From Mycobacterium lehmannii (GTDB lineage: Bacteria > Actinomycetota > Actinomycetes > Mycobacteriales > Mycobacteriaceae), in NCBI RefSeq assembly GCF_002245535.1, contig NZ_NKCN01000019.1:1-64000 (forward strand): DNA of 64,000 nt, in the 5' to 3' direction. Position 1 is the stretch's first letter. Each line of letters opens with the position of its first letter. Positions 49,989 to 59,431 of this stretch are shown one piece after another. Position numbers and translations under genes: made by a program. Below the pieces are notes generated by a model. It saw nothing but the letters and a program-made list of their open reading frames with translations, was not told where the DNA came from and made no database searches.

Positions 49989-51712
49989 CAGTATTCGGGT
50001 CCATCTTCGGATTCGGTCTTGCTCAGGGCGGTGCGAATCCGTTCGGTGTCCTCGGGAGTCCACCCTGGCGGCGGCGCGACCGCGGCCCACCCGTCGAGCA
50101 CCAGATCACCGTAGTTGTGGCCGTGGCCCCCAGGCACCGAACTCGCATTCGTCATATCGGCGGCGACCTGTCCGAAGGTGACGATCGGATACCACCGCAT
50201 CGATGCGGTGCGGTCGATGCCGGGCGGTTCGCGCAACCAGTCCGGCCGGGTGAACAGAAGGTCGGTCGACCACCACACGATCGGATCGGAGGGGTGCTGC
50301 AGGAACAACACGCGCGTGCCCTCCCACGGCGTGGCGGCCACCTTCGCGATCTGCGCGGGATCGGTGGCCTGCGAGAAGCGCACGGTGCGGCCGTTGTCGT
50401 AGCGAGGCTCGACTTCGGGGGTGCGGGGATCACGCCGCGCGGTGATTGCGCTCCACAGCGGGCTCGCGTTCGGCGGGCCCACCCACAGCACCGACGAGAA
50501 GCCCATCCGTGAGATGTCGGGCAGCCAGTCGAACGCGCCCTGGCCGGCCATCGAACCGAGGCTCTCCCCGTAGAGCACGAGCTTGGGTCGCCGGTCCTGC
50601 GGAAGTTGTTCCCAGCGTTGATGAATGGCGTCGATCATCATGCGCCCGGAGTTCATCGACTTCTGCTGGTCGCCGAGGAAGGAGATCCAGCTCGGCAGGA
50701 AGGAGTACTGCGAACCCACCAGAGCGGTGTCGCCGTTGTACATCATTTCCAGCGATCGCGCCGCCACGGGGTTGATCCAGCCGGTACCGGTGGTGGGGAC
50801 GATCACCAGCAGCTCGCGTTCGAACGCGCCGGTGCGCTCGAGTTCGCTGAGCAACACCGCCATCCGCTGCTCGTCGGTGTCGGCGGTCTGCAGGCCGACA
50901 TACACGCGGATGGGCTCCTTGGCGGGTGTGCCGTTCAGCTCGGTGAGCTCCTCGGCGTCCGGCCCTGTCGCCACGAAGTTGCGGCCCTGATACCCCAGGG
51001 TGTCCCAGGCCGCGAATGACTCTGGGCTGCCCGACTTCTCGGGTTCGAGCGGTTGCACGACGCCTGCCCTGGTCGTGGTGTTCTGCGGCTGGAACACGCG
51101 GTTGGCGCCGGCGAGGAATCCGCGAACCAGCACACCGTTGATCAGCATGATGGTGAGCACCACGACGATCGCGGTGCCGATGAACAACGCCACTTCGTCG
51201 TGTAGGCGCCACCGGCGGATGAAGAAGCGGGCCATCGTCTTGATCACGTCGAGCAGCACGCGGGTGGTGGCCACACACGACGCGCCGACAAGCGCCGCGA
51301 GCACCAGCGTGCGCAGATATCCGAAGGTCGTGGGGCCTTCCATGCCCATCACCGCCGACACCTGCCGCTGCCATGCGGCGGCCGGGATGACCATGAGGAT
51401 GCTGGCCCCGAGCGCCAGCACGACCGTGGCACTCTTGGCCACCCAAAGCACCCGCTTCGGCGGGGGCCACCAGCTGACGCGTCGTAACACGAACCGGCGC
51501 AGCATCTTTGCGATGAAGACGCCAATGCCGTAGCCGATGGCGGCGTTGATGCCGCCGATCAGGCCCGCGAACAGCCAGTCCCGGGGTAACAGTGAAGGGG
51601 TCAGCGAGAGGCAGAAGAACAGTGCGCTGAACGCGATTCCGATGAAGTCGAGGCGGAGCAGGCGCCACGCCCAGACGTATATGGGGTGTTGTTGTCGGGT
51701 GGTCTCCCTCAC
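49988..51712 (-). CDS. Membrane-bound alpha/beta-hydrolase (Abhydrolase_9 type)
   Basis: A 574-residue protein with an N-terminal region of about four to five membrane helices (30-160) followed by an extracytoplasmic alpha/beta-hydrolase. LVLYGESLGSMAG is the nucleophile elbow (GxSxG as GESLG), and GHGHNYGDLVLDGW near the end carries the histidine. The two parts match the Abhydrolase_9_N and Abhydrolase_9 families, seen mostly in actinobacteria. The GTG at 51712 is used because it overlaps the purL stop by 4 nt (GTGA). An upstream extension is antisense-like and rejected. The substrate is unknown. Confidence 0.8.
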   Translation of the reverse strand: MRETTRQQHPIYVWAWRLLRLDFIGIAFSALFFCLSLTPSLLPRDWLFAGLIGGINAAIGYGIGVFIAKMLRRFVLRRVSWWPPPKRVLWVAKSATVVLALGASILMVIPAAAWQRQVSAVMGMEGPTTFGYLRTLVLAALVGASCVATTRVLLDVIKTMARFFIRRWRLHDEVALFIGTAIVVVLTIMLINGVLVRGFLAGANRVFQPQNTTTRAGVVQPLEPEKSGSPESFAAWDTLGYQGRNFVATGPDAEELTELNGTPAKEPIRVYVGLQTADTDEQRMAVLLSELERTGAFERELLVIVPTTGTGWINPVAARSLEMMYNGDTALVGSQYSFLPSWISFLGDQQKSMNSGRMMIDAIHQRWEQLPQDRRPKLVLYGESLGSMAGQGAFDWLPDISRMGFSSVLWVGPPNASPLWSAITARRDPRTPEVEPRYDNGRTVRFSQATDPAQIAKVAATPWEGTRVLFLQHPSDPIVWWSTDLLFTRPDWLREPPGIDRTASMRWYPIVTFGQVAADMTNASSVPGGHGHNYGDLVLDGWAAVAPPPGWTPEDTERIRTALSKTESEDGPEY

Positions 51713-54015
51713 CCGAACAACCTGGGCAGCACGCTCTCCGACGTGCTGCGCAGGTCCTCCAGAGTGACGGTGAACAAGCCCTGAACCTCGATCGCCTCGC
51801 TGGCCTGGTCCACCACGCCGATGCGCGTGGCCGGCAGTCCGCGAGCCTCGCACATCGCGCGGAAGCGACTCTCCTCGGTGCGCGGCACTGCGACGAGGAC
51901 GCGTCCCGCCGATTCGGAGAACAACGCGACGAATGGGTCCGCGCTCTCGGGAAGAACGATGCGGCAACCGGTTTCGCCGCGGAGCGCGGACTCTACGACG
52001 GCCTGGATCAGGCCGCCCTCGGACAGGTCGTGCGCCGCGGAGACCAGGCCGTCGCGCGACGCGGCCGTAAGCACCTCGGCGAGCAGTTTCTCGCGCGCGA
52101 GGTCCACCCTCGGCGGCAGCCCGCCCAGGTGATCGGCGGTGACCTGCGCCCAGATCGATCCGTCGAACTCGTCGCGGGTGTCGCCCAGGAGCATCAACGT
52201 CTCGCCGGGTTCATCGCCGAAGCCGGTCGGAATGCGACGTTTGACGTCGTCGATCACCCCGAGCACACCGACCACCGGGGTGGGCAGGACCGCGGTGGTG
52301 CCGGTCTGGTTGTAGAAGCTCACGTTGCCGCCGGTCACCGGAATCCCCAGCGCCGCAGCGCCGTCGGCCAACCCGCGCACGGCCTGGCTGAACTGCCACA
52401 TGACGCCGGGATCCTCCGGTGAGCCGAAGTTCAGGCAGTTGGTCACCGCGACCGGTGTCGCGCCGGTGACCGCGACGTTGCGGTAGGCCTCGGCCAGCGC
52501 CAGCTGCGCGCCGGTGTAGGGGTCGAGCGCGGTGTAGCGACCCGACGCGTCGGTCGAGATCGCGATGCCGCGGCCCGTGGTCTCGTCGACACGCAGCAGG
52601 CCGCCGTCGGCGTCTTCGGCCAGCACGGTGTTGCCCCGCACGTAGCGGTCGTACTGCTCGGTGATGAACGCGCGGCTGCACAGGTGTGGACTGCCAACCA
52701 GCGAAAGCAGAGTCGCCTTGAGCTCCTCACCCGTCGACGGCCGCGGCAGCTTGGCGGTGGTGTCGGCGTTGAGCGCGTCCTGTGTCTCGGGCCGCTGCAC
52801 CGGCCGCTCGTAGACCGGGCCCTCGTGCGCGACGGTGCGCGGCGGTACGTCGACGACAGTCTCGCCGTGCCAGGTGATCTGCAGGCGATCGCCGTCGGTG
52901 ACCTCGCCGATGACTGTGGCCAGCACCTCCCACTTACGGCAGACAGCCATGAACTTCTCGACGTTCTCGGGCGTGACGACAGCGCACATGCGCTCCTGCG
53001 ACTCGCTCGACAGGATCTCGGCGGGCGTCATGTTCGCCGCGCGCAAGGGCACCGCATCCAGCTCGATGCGCATACCACCGTCGCCGGCCGATGCGAGTTC
53101 AGATGTGGCGCAGGAGAGTCCGGCTCCACCGAGGTCCTGGATGCCGACCACGAGACCGCCTGCGTACAGCTCGAGACAGCACTCGATGAGCACCTTCTCC
53201 ATGAACGGGTCGCCCACCTGGACACTGGGCAGCTTCTTTCGTCCCGCAGCACCGCTCTCGTCGCCGCCGAACGTCTCTGACGCCAGCACGCTCACACCGC
53301 CGATGCCGTCGAGGCCGGTGCGGGCACCGAACAGGATGATCTTGTTGCCGGTGCCGGACGCGAACGCCAGGTGCAGGTCCTCCTTGCGCAGCACCCCCAC
53401 ACACAGCGCGTTGACCAACGGGTTGCCGCCGTAGGACGCGTCGAACACGGTCTCGCCGCCGATGTTGGGCAGTCCCAACGAGTTGCCGTAGCCGCCGATT
53501 CCGCGTACCACCCCGTCGACGACGCGGCGGGTGTCGGGTGCGTCGGGCGCACCGAAGCGCAACTGGTCCATCACCGCGACCGGGCGCGCGCCCATGGCCA
53601 TGATGTCGCGGACGATGCCGCCGACGCCGGTGGCGGCGCCCTGGTAGGGCTCGATGTAGGACGGGTGGTTGTGTGACTCGACCTTGAAGGTGGCGGCCCA
53701 GCCGTCACCAATGTCGACGACGCCGGCGTTCTCGCCGATGCCGGCCAGCATTGTCTTGCGCATGTCGTCGGTGGTGGTCTCGCCGAAGTAGCGCAGGTGC
53801 ACCTTCGACGACTTGTACGAACAGTGTTCGCTCCACATCACCGAGTACATCGCCAGTTCGGCGTCGGTCGGCCTGCGGCCCAAGATTTCGCGGATCCGCT
53901 GATACTCGTCGTCTTTGAGGCCGAGTTCGCGGAAGGGCTGGGGATGGTCGGGGGTGGCGGCGGCTCTGTCGACGGTGTCTACAGTGTTCAAGGCATGGGT
54001 TAGCTCCGACGTCAC
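51709..54015 (-). CDS. purL: Phosphoribosylformylglycinamidine synthase PurL
   Basis: A 768-residue FGAM synthetase large subunit. It contains ATFKVESHNHPSYIEPYQGAATGVGGIVRD, and YGNSLGLPNIGGETVFD. It works with PurQ and PurS, encoded about 5 kb away. TAGAAT on the minus strand (54022-54027) lies 6 nt before the GTG start, so the gene is probably leaderless. It corresponds to Rv0803. Confidence 0.95.
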   Translation of the reverse strand: MTSELTHALNTVDTVDRAAATPDHPQPFRELGLKDDEYQRIREILGRRPTDAELAMYSVMWSEHCSYKSSKVHLRYFGETTTDDMRKTMLAGIGENAGVVDIGDGWAATFKVESHNHPSYIEPYQGAATGVGGIVRDIMAMGARPVAVMDQLRFGAPDAPDTRRVVDGVVRGIGGYGNSLGLPNIGGETVFDASYGGNPLVNALCVGVLRKEDLHLAFASGTGNKIILFGARTGLDGIGGVSVLASETFGGDESGAAGRKKLPSVQVGDPFMEKVLIECCLELYAGGLVVGIQDLGGAGLSCATSELASAGDGGMRIELDAVPLRAANMTPAEILSSESQERMCAVVTPENVEKFMAVCRKWEVLATVIGEVTDGDRLQITWHGETVVDVPPRTVAHEGPVYERPVQRPETQDALNADTTAKLPRPSTGEELKATLLSLVGSPHLCSRAFITEQYDRYVRGNTVLAEDADGGLLRVDETTGRGIAISTDASGRYTALDPYTGAQLALAEAYRNVAVTGATPVAVTNCLNFGSPEDPGVMWQFSQAVRGLADGAAALGIPVTGGNVSFYNQTGTTAVLPTPVVGVLGVIDDVKRRIPTGFGDEPGETLMLLGDTRDEFDGSIWAQVTADHLGGLPPRVDLAREKLLAEVLTAASRDGLVSAAHDLSEGGLIQAVVESALRGETGCRIVLPESADPFVALFSESAGRVLVAVPRTEESRFRAMCEARGLPATRIGVVDQASEAIEVQGLFTVTLEDLRSTSESVLPRLFG

Positions 54016-54021
54016 GAGGCC

Positions 54022-54027
54022 ATTCTA
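54022..54027 (-). promoter_or_regulatory. -10 element of leaderless purL promoter
   Basis: The minus strand reads TAGAAT, followed by 6 nt and the GTG at 54015. Confidence 0.5.
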
Positions 54028-54060
54028 GGTTGTCCGCCGTCTCAGGCACCCGACACGCGC

Positions 54061-55146
54061 TCAGCCCCAGATCCGAGCGAGCGCGTCGGCGAGAGCGCTC
54101 GGGTCTTGCGTGTCGCTGTTGCAGCTCACCGCCACCGACGTACGCCGGTCGCGATCGATCCGGAAATCGGTGACGAAGCCGCCCCAGGCCCCGTCGTGGC
54201 CGAGCGCGCCGTCGGCGTACTCGTAGATGCCGGCACCGTACCGGTCGCCGTCCCCGGTCTCGACCGCCCCGGCGAGCTGCGCGTCGAGCAACGTCCGGCC
54301 GCCGACTTCGCCGGTGCGGTAGTTGTCCGCCCAGCGCACCAGCTGGCTCGGCGCGGTCTGGATCGAACCATCTCCGACCTGCTGCCATGCGGTGCGCGCT
54401 GGCGTGAATTCGCCGTCGGCGCCCGTATAAGGGACCGCGGCGACGGGGACCGGAGCGGCGGGGTCGAGGACCATGTCCAGCTCGAGCGGCAAGAAGATCC
54501 GCGTCGACAGAAATGCCGAGAGCGGTTGCCGCGCCGTCCGTTCGACGATTTCGGCCAGCAGCACGTAGTTCGAGTTCGAGTACTCGAACGCCGTGCCGGG
54601 CTCGAAATCGAGTTCGGTCACGGCCCCCAGTGCCTTCAGAGCGTCGGCGTTTGTGGTGCGGTCGGTCAATGTGAAACCGGTGTCTTCGAGCAGCCCCATG
54701 TAATCGGGGATCCCGCTGGTCTGATGCATCAGCTGCCCGATGGTGACGCCGGCGGCCCACGGCGGTAGTCCCGCCACGTGTGTCGCCAAGGTGTCGTCGA
54801 GCGCGAGCTGGTGCCGGTCCACCAGCAGCAGGACAGCGGTCGCTGTGAACTGTTTGGAGACCGAGGCGATGTCGAACGCGCTGTCAGTGGTCAGCTCGGC
54901 GCCGGTGGCGATGTCCGCGACACCCCGGGCCCCGACCCAGACCACGGCGCCCTCGACCCCAACCGCCGCGGAGCAACCCGGAGCGCCGTCTTCAAGACCG
55001 TCGACCAGCACTCCCTGGCTGCGGGCGGGGCGATCGTCGGATTCGACCGCTGTCTCGGCGAGGGGTGCGGTCGCTTCGGCTGCACAGGCGCTCATCAGCA
55101 GCGCGGCCGCGAGAGCCGCCGTCGCCGCACGGACCGGTCGCGTCAC
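54061..55146 (-). CDS. Serine beta-lactamase-like lipoprotein hydrolase
   Basis: A 361-residue exported serine hydrolase of the beta-lactamase/penicillin-binding fold. The lipobox ALLMSAC puts the lipid cysteine at about residue 21. The catalytic SxxK is in FDIASVSKQFTAT, YSNSNYVLLAE provides the YxN, and the third motif near HDGAWGGF is HxG-like. Such proteins act as esterases, peptidases or lactamases. The GTG at 55146 is chosen because TAACGT lies 7 nt upstream; a GTG at 55167 lacks this. Confidence 0.82.
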   Translation of the reverse strand: MTRPVRAATAALAAALLMSACAAEATAPLAETAVESDDRPARSQGVLVDGLEDGAPGCSAAVGVEGAVVWVGARGVADIATGAELTTDSAFDIASVSKQFTATAVLLLVDRHQLALDDTLATHVAGLPPWAAGVTIGQLMHQTSGIPDYMGLLEDTGFTLTDRTTNADALKALGAVTELDFEPGTAFEYSNSNYVLLAEIVERTARQPLSAFLSTRIFLPLELDMVLDPAAPVPVAAVPYTGADGEFTPARTAWQQVGDGSIQTAPSQLVRWADNYRTGEVGGRTLLDAQLAGAVETGDGDRYGAGIYEYADGALGHDGAWGGFVTDFRIDRDRRTSVAVSCNSDTQDPSALADALARIWG

Positions 55147-55153
55147 AGGATCG

Positions 55154-55159
55154 ACGTTA
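55154..55159 (-). promoter_or_regulatory. -10 element of leaderless promoter, serine hydrolase
   Basis: The minus strand reads TAACGT, followed by 7 nt and the GTG at 55146. Confidence 0.45.
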
Positions 55160-55218
55160 AGGGGCACGCCTGGTTTACACCCGAAAAACGTTCAGCGGCC
55201 CGCGTACCGCACGTGCGA

Positions 55219-55575
55219 TCAGGGGTGGTCGGCCGAGCCGATGCAGAACTGGTTACCGTCCGGATCGGCCAGCACCACCCATCCGAAATCACCCATGCTG
55301 TGCCGCCCGAGTTCGGTGGCCCCGAGGTCGACGAGCCGCTTGACCTCCGGCTCGATGTCGTCGGCGCCGAGGTCGAGATGGAGACGATTCTTACCCGGGG
55401 TGGGATCGTCGACCTTCTGGAAGCCGAGGCCGGTGGCGCTGCCCGGCTGCGAGACCGTCACGAAAAAGCCTGGCGCCATTGGGTTGACCTCGCCGCCCAG
55501 CGCACGGGCCCACCACTCGGCGAGCCGGTCGGGGCCGGTGCTGTCGAAGGTGACGTTGAACACGGCGAGCGTCAT
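55219..55575 (-). CDS. VOC (glyoxalase-fold) family protein
   Basis: A 118-residue single vicinal-oxygen-chelate domain (VFNVTFDSTGPDRLAEWWARALGG, HLDLGADDIEPEVKRLVDLGAT and VVLADPDGNQFCIG). Metal ligands would be His and Glu/Asn residues in these strands. It corresponds to Rv0801. The activity is unknown. TAGTCT lies 7 nt before the ATG. Confidence 0.82.
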   Translation of the reverse strand: MTLAVFNVTFDSTGPDRLAEWWARALGGEVNPMAPGFFVTVSQPGSATGLGFQKVDDPTPGKNRLHLDLGADDIEPEVKRLVDLGATELGRHSMGDFGWVVLADPDGNQFCIGSADHP

Positions 55576-55582
55576 AACGCCG

Positions 55583-55588
55583 AGACTA
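55583..55588 (-). promoter_or_regulatory. -10 element of leaderless promoter, VOC gene
   Basis: The minus strand reads TAGTCT, followed by 7 nt and the ATG at 55575. It sits at the very start of the pepC stop region. Confidence 0.45.
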
Positions 55589-55590
55589 AA

Positions 55591-56862
55591 TCACCGCGGT
55601 GACAGAAATGCCGTCAACGCCGCGGCATAGGCGGTGACGTCGCCGGCGCCCATCACCTCCCGAGCGGAATGCATAGCCAGCTGCGGAGCACCGACGTCGA
55701 CGGTCGGGATGCCGGTGCGCGCCGCGGTCATCGGCCCGACCGTCGACCCGCACGGCAGGTCGGCCCGGTGTTCGTAGCGCTGCAGCGGCACCCCGGCTTG
55801 CGCGCACGCCAGCGCGAACGCCGCGGCGGTGCGCCCGTCGGTGGCGTACCGCAGGTTCGGCTGCACCTTGAGCACCGGTCCCGCATTGACCTCGATCAGG
55901 TGTCCCGGTTCGTGACGCTCCGGGTAGTTCGGGTGCGTGGCATGCGCCATGTCGCCGGACGCCACCATCGAGCCGGGCAGGCGCCGCAGGAAGTCCTCGC
56001 GCCCGCCGCCCGCGCTGAGCGTGATCCGCTCGAGCACGGTCAGCAGCAGGTCGGACTGGGCGCCGTGGTCGGACTGCGAGCCGACCTCCTCGTGGTCGAA
56101 GAGCACCAGCACCGGCGAATATCCGTTCGGCTCGGCCGCGAGGAACGCCTCCAGCCCCGCGTAGCAGGTCGCCTGGTTGTCCAGCCGGGGGGCGCTCACC
56201 AGGTCGCGGTCGGCGCCGACGAGCCGCGACGGGGCCAAGTCGTGGGTCATCAGGTCGGCGCCCAGCACGTCGTCGGCCGCCACCTCGGCATGCTCGGCCA
56301 CGTGATCGAGGAAGGACCGTGGTCCCTTCTGGCCGGCAGGGTCCGCGCCCCATACCGCGTTGACGTGGCGCTGCGGGTTCAGCTCGACGGCCTTGCGGTC
56401 CTCGGCGAGGTGGATCGCCAGCTGCGGCACCCGCAGGATCGGCTCGTCGATCCGGATGAGCCGGTGCACCAGTCCACTGCTGGTGCGCACCGACAGCCGG
56501 CCGCTGATCCCCAGATCGCGGTCGAGCCACGAGTTCAGCCACGCGCCGCCGTACGGCTGCAGCGCGACCACCCGCCAACCGGCGACGAACCGGTCAGGGT
56601 GCTGTTTGACCCGAAGGTTGGGGCTGTCGGTGTGGGCGCCGACGATCCGAAACGGGGCGTTACGGCTGCCGCCGTCGGACCGCCAGGCGATCAGCGATCC
56701 GGCCCGCACGACGAAGAAGTCGCCGTGGGTGGGCCAGGCGTCGGCTTCGGACAGTTCGCGAAAGCCAGCCTCGCGCAGGCGCGACGCAGCCGTCTCGCAG
56801 ACGTGGTACGGCGACGGCGACGCGTCGATGAACTCGCAGAGGCTCTGGGGGCTAGCTGCCAT
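55591..56862 (-). CDS. pepC: M18-family aminopeptidase PepC
   Basis: A 423-residue zinc aminopeptidase of family M18 (aspartyl aminopeptidase type). Metal-ligand motifs are VGAHTDSPNLRVK, LFDHEEVGSQSDHGAQS and MAHATHPNYPERHEP. It is cytoplasmic and releases N-terminal residues. It corresponds to Rv0800. A GAAGGA ribosome site lies just before the ATG, and the gene is divergent from the DyP gene. Confidence 0.92.
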   Translation of the reverse strand: MAASPQSLCEFIDASPSPYHVCETAASRLREAGFRELSEADAWPTHGDFFVVRAGSLIAWRSDGGSRNAPFRIVGAHTDSPNLRVKQHPDRFVAGWRVVALQPYGGAWLNSWLDRDLGISGRLSVRTSSGLVHRLIRIDEPILRVPQLAIHLAEDRKAVELNPQRHVNAVWGADPAGQKGPRSFLDHVAEHAEVAADDVLGADLMTHDLAPSRLVGADRDLVSAPRLDNQATCYAGLEAFLAAEPNGYSPVLVLFDHEEVGSQSDHGAQSDLLLTVLERITLSAGGGREDFLRRLPGSMVASGDMAHATHPNYPERHEPGHLIEVNAGPVLKVQPNLRYATDGRTAAAFALACAQAGVPLQRYEHRADLPCGSTVGPMTAARTGIPTVDVGAPQLAMHSAREVMGAGDVTAYAAALTAFLSPR

Positions 56863-56899
56863 TCCTTCATCTTTACCGGTGAATCAAGATCAATGACGC

Positions 56900-56905
56900 T
56901 AGGGT
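56900..56905 (+). promoter_or_regulatory. -10 element of leaderless DyP-encapsulin promoter
   Basis: TAGGGT followed by 6 nt and the GTG at 56912. Confidence 0.5.
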
Positions 56906-56911
56906 CCTGAT

Positions 56912-57946
56912 GTGCCCGAGATCCAGCCACAACCGGTGCTCGAACCGTTGACGCCTGCCGCCGTCTTCCTGGTGGCGACCATCGTCGACGGCGGGGAGGC
57001 GACCGTGCACGACACGTTGCCCGAGGTCTCGGGGCTGGTGCGGGCCATAGGTTTCCGCGAGCCGGCAAAGCGGCTATCGGCGGTCACCTCGATCGGCTCA
57101 AAGGCCTGGGACCGGCTGTTCGCCGGCCCTCGACCGGCCGAACTGCACCCCTTCACCGAGATCCGCGGCGACCGCCACCACGCCCCGGCCACCGAGGGCG
57201 ACGTGTTGTTCCATATCCGGGCGGAGTCGATGGACGTCTGCTTCGAGCTGGCCACCAAGCTGGTCGAGGCGATGGACGGCGCGATCGCGATCGTCGACGA
57301 GACGCACGGCTTCAGGTTCTTCGACAACCGCGACCTGATGGGTTTCGTCGACGGCACCGAGAACCCCGACGGTCCGCTCGCGCGCTCGGCCACCCAGATC
57401 GGCGACGAGGACCCCGATTTCGCGGGCGGCTGTTACGTGCACGTGCAGAAGTACGTGCACGACATGGCCGCGTGGAACTCGCTGTCGGTGGAGGAGCAGG
57501 AGCGGGTGATCGGGCGCACGAAGCTCGACGACATCGAACTCGACGACGAGATCAAGCCAGCCAATTCGCATGTCGCGCTCAACGTGATCACCGACGACGA
57601 CGGCAACGAACTGAAGATCGTGCGACACAATATGCCGTTCGGCGAGATCGGTAAGGGCGAGTTCGGCACCTACTACATCGGCTATTCGCGGACGCCGGCC
57701 GTCACCGAGCAGATGCTCGACAACATGTTCCTCGGCGACCCGCCCGGCAACACCGATCGCATCCTGGACTTCTCGACCGCGTTGACGGGCGGCTTGTTCT
57801 TCACCCCGACCCTCGACTTCCTCGACGATCCTCCCCCACTGCCCAATTCGGTCGGCGCCGGTCAGGACGAACCGGCGCCGCCCGTGGCCCCCTCCACCGA
57901 ATACGAGGGCTCGCTGGCCATCGGCAGCCTGAAAGGAACCCGCTGA
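56912..57946 (+). CDS. Dye-decolorising peroxidase, encapsulin cargo
   Basis: A 344-residue haem B-type DyP peroxidase. The GxxDG motif is GFVDGTEN with D147, the proximal haem histidine is H220 (NSHVALN), and the distal arginine is R238 (IVRHNMPFG). The last residues, SLAIGSLKGTR, match the C-terminal targeting peptides that load DyP into encapsulin. The encapsulin gene starts within the stop codon of this gene (TGATGA). It corresponds to M. tuberculosis Rv0799c. A TANNNT hexamer lies 6 nt before the GTG. Confidence 0.93.
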   Translation: MPEIQPQPVLEPLTPAAVFLVATIVDGGEATVHDTLPEVSGLVRAIGFREPAKRLSAVTSIGSKAWDRLFAGPRPAELHPFTEIRGDRHHAPATEGDVLFHIRAESMDVCFELATKLVEAMDGAIAIVDETHGFRFFDNRDLMGFVDGTENPDGPLARSATQIGDEDPDFAGGCYVHVQKYVHDMAAWNSLSVEEQERVIGRTKLDDIELDDEIKPANSHVALNVITDDDGNELKIVRHNMPFGEIGKGEFGTYYIGYSRTPAVTEQMLDNMFLGDPPGNTDRILDFSTALTGGLFFTPTLDFLDDPPPLPNSVGAGQDEPAPPVAPSTEYEGSLAIGSLKGTR

Positions 57947-58743
57947 TGAACAACCTGTACCGCGACCTGGCGCCAATCACCAAAGAGGCCTGGGCCGAGA
58001 TCGAGCTCGAGGCGACACGAACGTTCAAGCGCCACATCGCCGGTCGTCGCGTGGTGGACGTCAGCGAACCGGGCGGGCCCGTCAAGGCCGCGATCAGCAC
58101 CGGCCACCTGCGCGACGTACCGCCTCCGGGCGACGGCGTGGTCGCGCACCTGCGGGAGGCCAAACCGCTGGTGCGGCTGCGCGTGCCGTTCACGGTGTCG
58201 CGCACCGCGATCGACGATGTCGAGCGGGGTTCGCAGGACTCGGACTGGGATCCGGTCAAGGACGCCGCCATGAAACTGGCGTTCGCCGAGGACCGGGCGA
58301 TCTTCGAGGGCTATGAGGCGGCGTCGATCGAAGGCATCCGGGCGTGCAGTTCCAACACCGCGCTCGCGCTGCCCGACGACGAGCGCGATATCCCCGACGT
58401 CATCTCCCAGGCGCTTTCCGAGTTGCGGCTCTCCGGCGTGGACGGGCCGTATTCGGTACTGCTCTCGGCGGAGGTGTACACCAAGGTCAGCGAAACCACG
58501 CAGCACGGCTATCCGATCCGCGAGCACCTCAACCGGCTGGTCGACGGCGAGATCATCTGGGCGCCGGCCATCGACGGTGCGTTCGTGTTGTCAACGCGCG
58601 GGGGCGATTTCGATCTCCAGCTGGGCACCGACGTGTCGATCGGCTACCTGTCGCACGACGCGGGAACCGTGCAGTTGTATCTGGAGGAGACGCTGACGTT
58701 CCTGTGCTACACCGCCGAGGCCTCGGTGGCCCTGACCCCGTGA
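57946..58743 (+). CDS. Encapsulin nanocompartment shell protein
   Basis: A 265-residue protein of HK97-type fold. LYRDLAPITKEAWAEIELEATRTFKRHIAGRRVVDV at the N-terminus and the central SELRLSGVDGPYSVLLSAEVYTKV are family hallmarks. It assembles a hollow shell, expected to enclose the DyP encoded upstream and perhaps other cargo. It corresponds to M. tuberculosis Cfp29 (Rv0798c). The ATG overlaps the DyP stop by one base, which should give coupled translation and balanced amounts. Confidence 0.93.
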   Translation: MNNLYRDLAPITKEAWAEIELEATRTFKRHIAGRRVVDVSEPGGPVKAAISTGHLRDVPPPGDGVVAHLREAKPLVRLRVPFTVSRTAIDDVERGSQDSDWDPVKDAAMKLAFAEDRAIFEGYEAASIEGIRACSSNTALALPDDERDIPDVISQALSELRLSGVDGPYSVLLSAEVYTKVSETTQHGYPIREHLNRLVDGEIIWAPAIDGAFVLSTRGGDFDLQLGTDVSIGYLSHDAGTVQLYLEETLTFLCYTAEASVALTP

Positions 58744-58756
58744 CCTTCGCCGCGTC

Positions 58757-59431
58757 CTACGCGCTGAGGACGCCGTCGAGTGCGCTGTAGAAAAGGCCCA
58801 GCCCGTCGTCGGACGGTCCGGTCAGCGCCTCGGTGGCGTGTTCGGGGTGCGGCATCAGACCCACGACGCGTCCGTTGGCCGAGCTGATGCCTGCGATGTT
58901 GCGCTGTGAGCCGTTGGGGTTTTCGCGGTACCGGAACACCACGCGGCCTTCGCCCTCGAGCTCGTCGAGCACCTTGTCGCTGGCCACGTACCGGCCCTCG
59001 CCGGACTTCAGCGGAATCAGCACGTCGGCGCCGGCCTCGTACCGCGATGTCCACGCCGAGGAGTTCGACGCCACTTCCAACCAGATGTCGCGGCAGACGA
59101 AGTGCAGCCCGACGTTGCGGGTCAACGCGCCCGGCAACAGGCCGGACTCGCACAGCACCTGAAAACCGTTGCAGATCCCCAGAACCGGCATGCCGCCATC
59201 GGCGGCCCGGATGACCTCGCCCATCACCGGTGCGAACTTCGCGATCGCTCCGGCGCGCAGATAGTCCCCGTAGGAGAACCCGCCGGGCACCACCACGGCG
59301 TCAACGCCCTTCAAATCGGCGTCGGCGTGCCACAGCGAAACGGGCTCTGCGCCTGCCAACCGAACGGCGCGTGCGGCGTCGACGTCGTCGAGGGTGCCCG
59401 GAAATGTGATGACGCCCACACGTGCCGTCAT
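58757..59431 (-). CDS. purQ: Phosphoribosylformylglycinamidine synthase subunit PurQ
   Basis: A 224-residue class I glutamine amidotransferase that supplies ammonia to PurL. The catalytic cysteine is C87 in GICNGFQVL, and GLMPHPEHATE contains the histidine and glutamate of the triad. It overlaps purS by 4 nt (ATGA), giving purS-purQ order. It corresponds to Rv0788. Confidence 0.95.
   Translation of the reverse strand: MTARVGVITFPGTLDDVDAARAVRLAGAEPVSLWHADADLKGVDAVVVPGGFSYGDYLRAGAIAKFAPVMGEVIRAADGGMPVLGICNGFQVLCESGLLPGALTRNVGLHFVCRDIWLEVASNSSAWTSRYEAGADVLIPLKSGEGRYVASDKVLDELEGEGRVVFRYRENPNGSQRNIAGISSANGRVVGLMPHPEHATEALTGPSDDGLGLFYSALDGVLSA

Noticed and set aside
51713..51967. N-terminal extension of the membrane hydrolase over the purL end
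   Set aside because: The GTG at 51712 overlaps the purL stop by 4 nt and begins directly before the membrane region; the extension is out-of-frame purL sequence.
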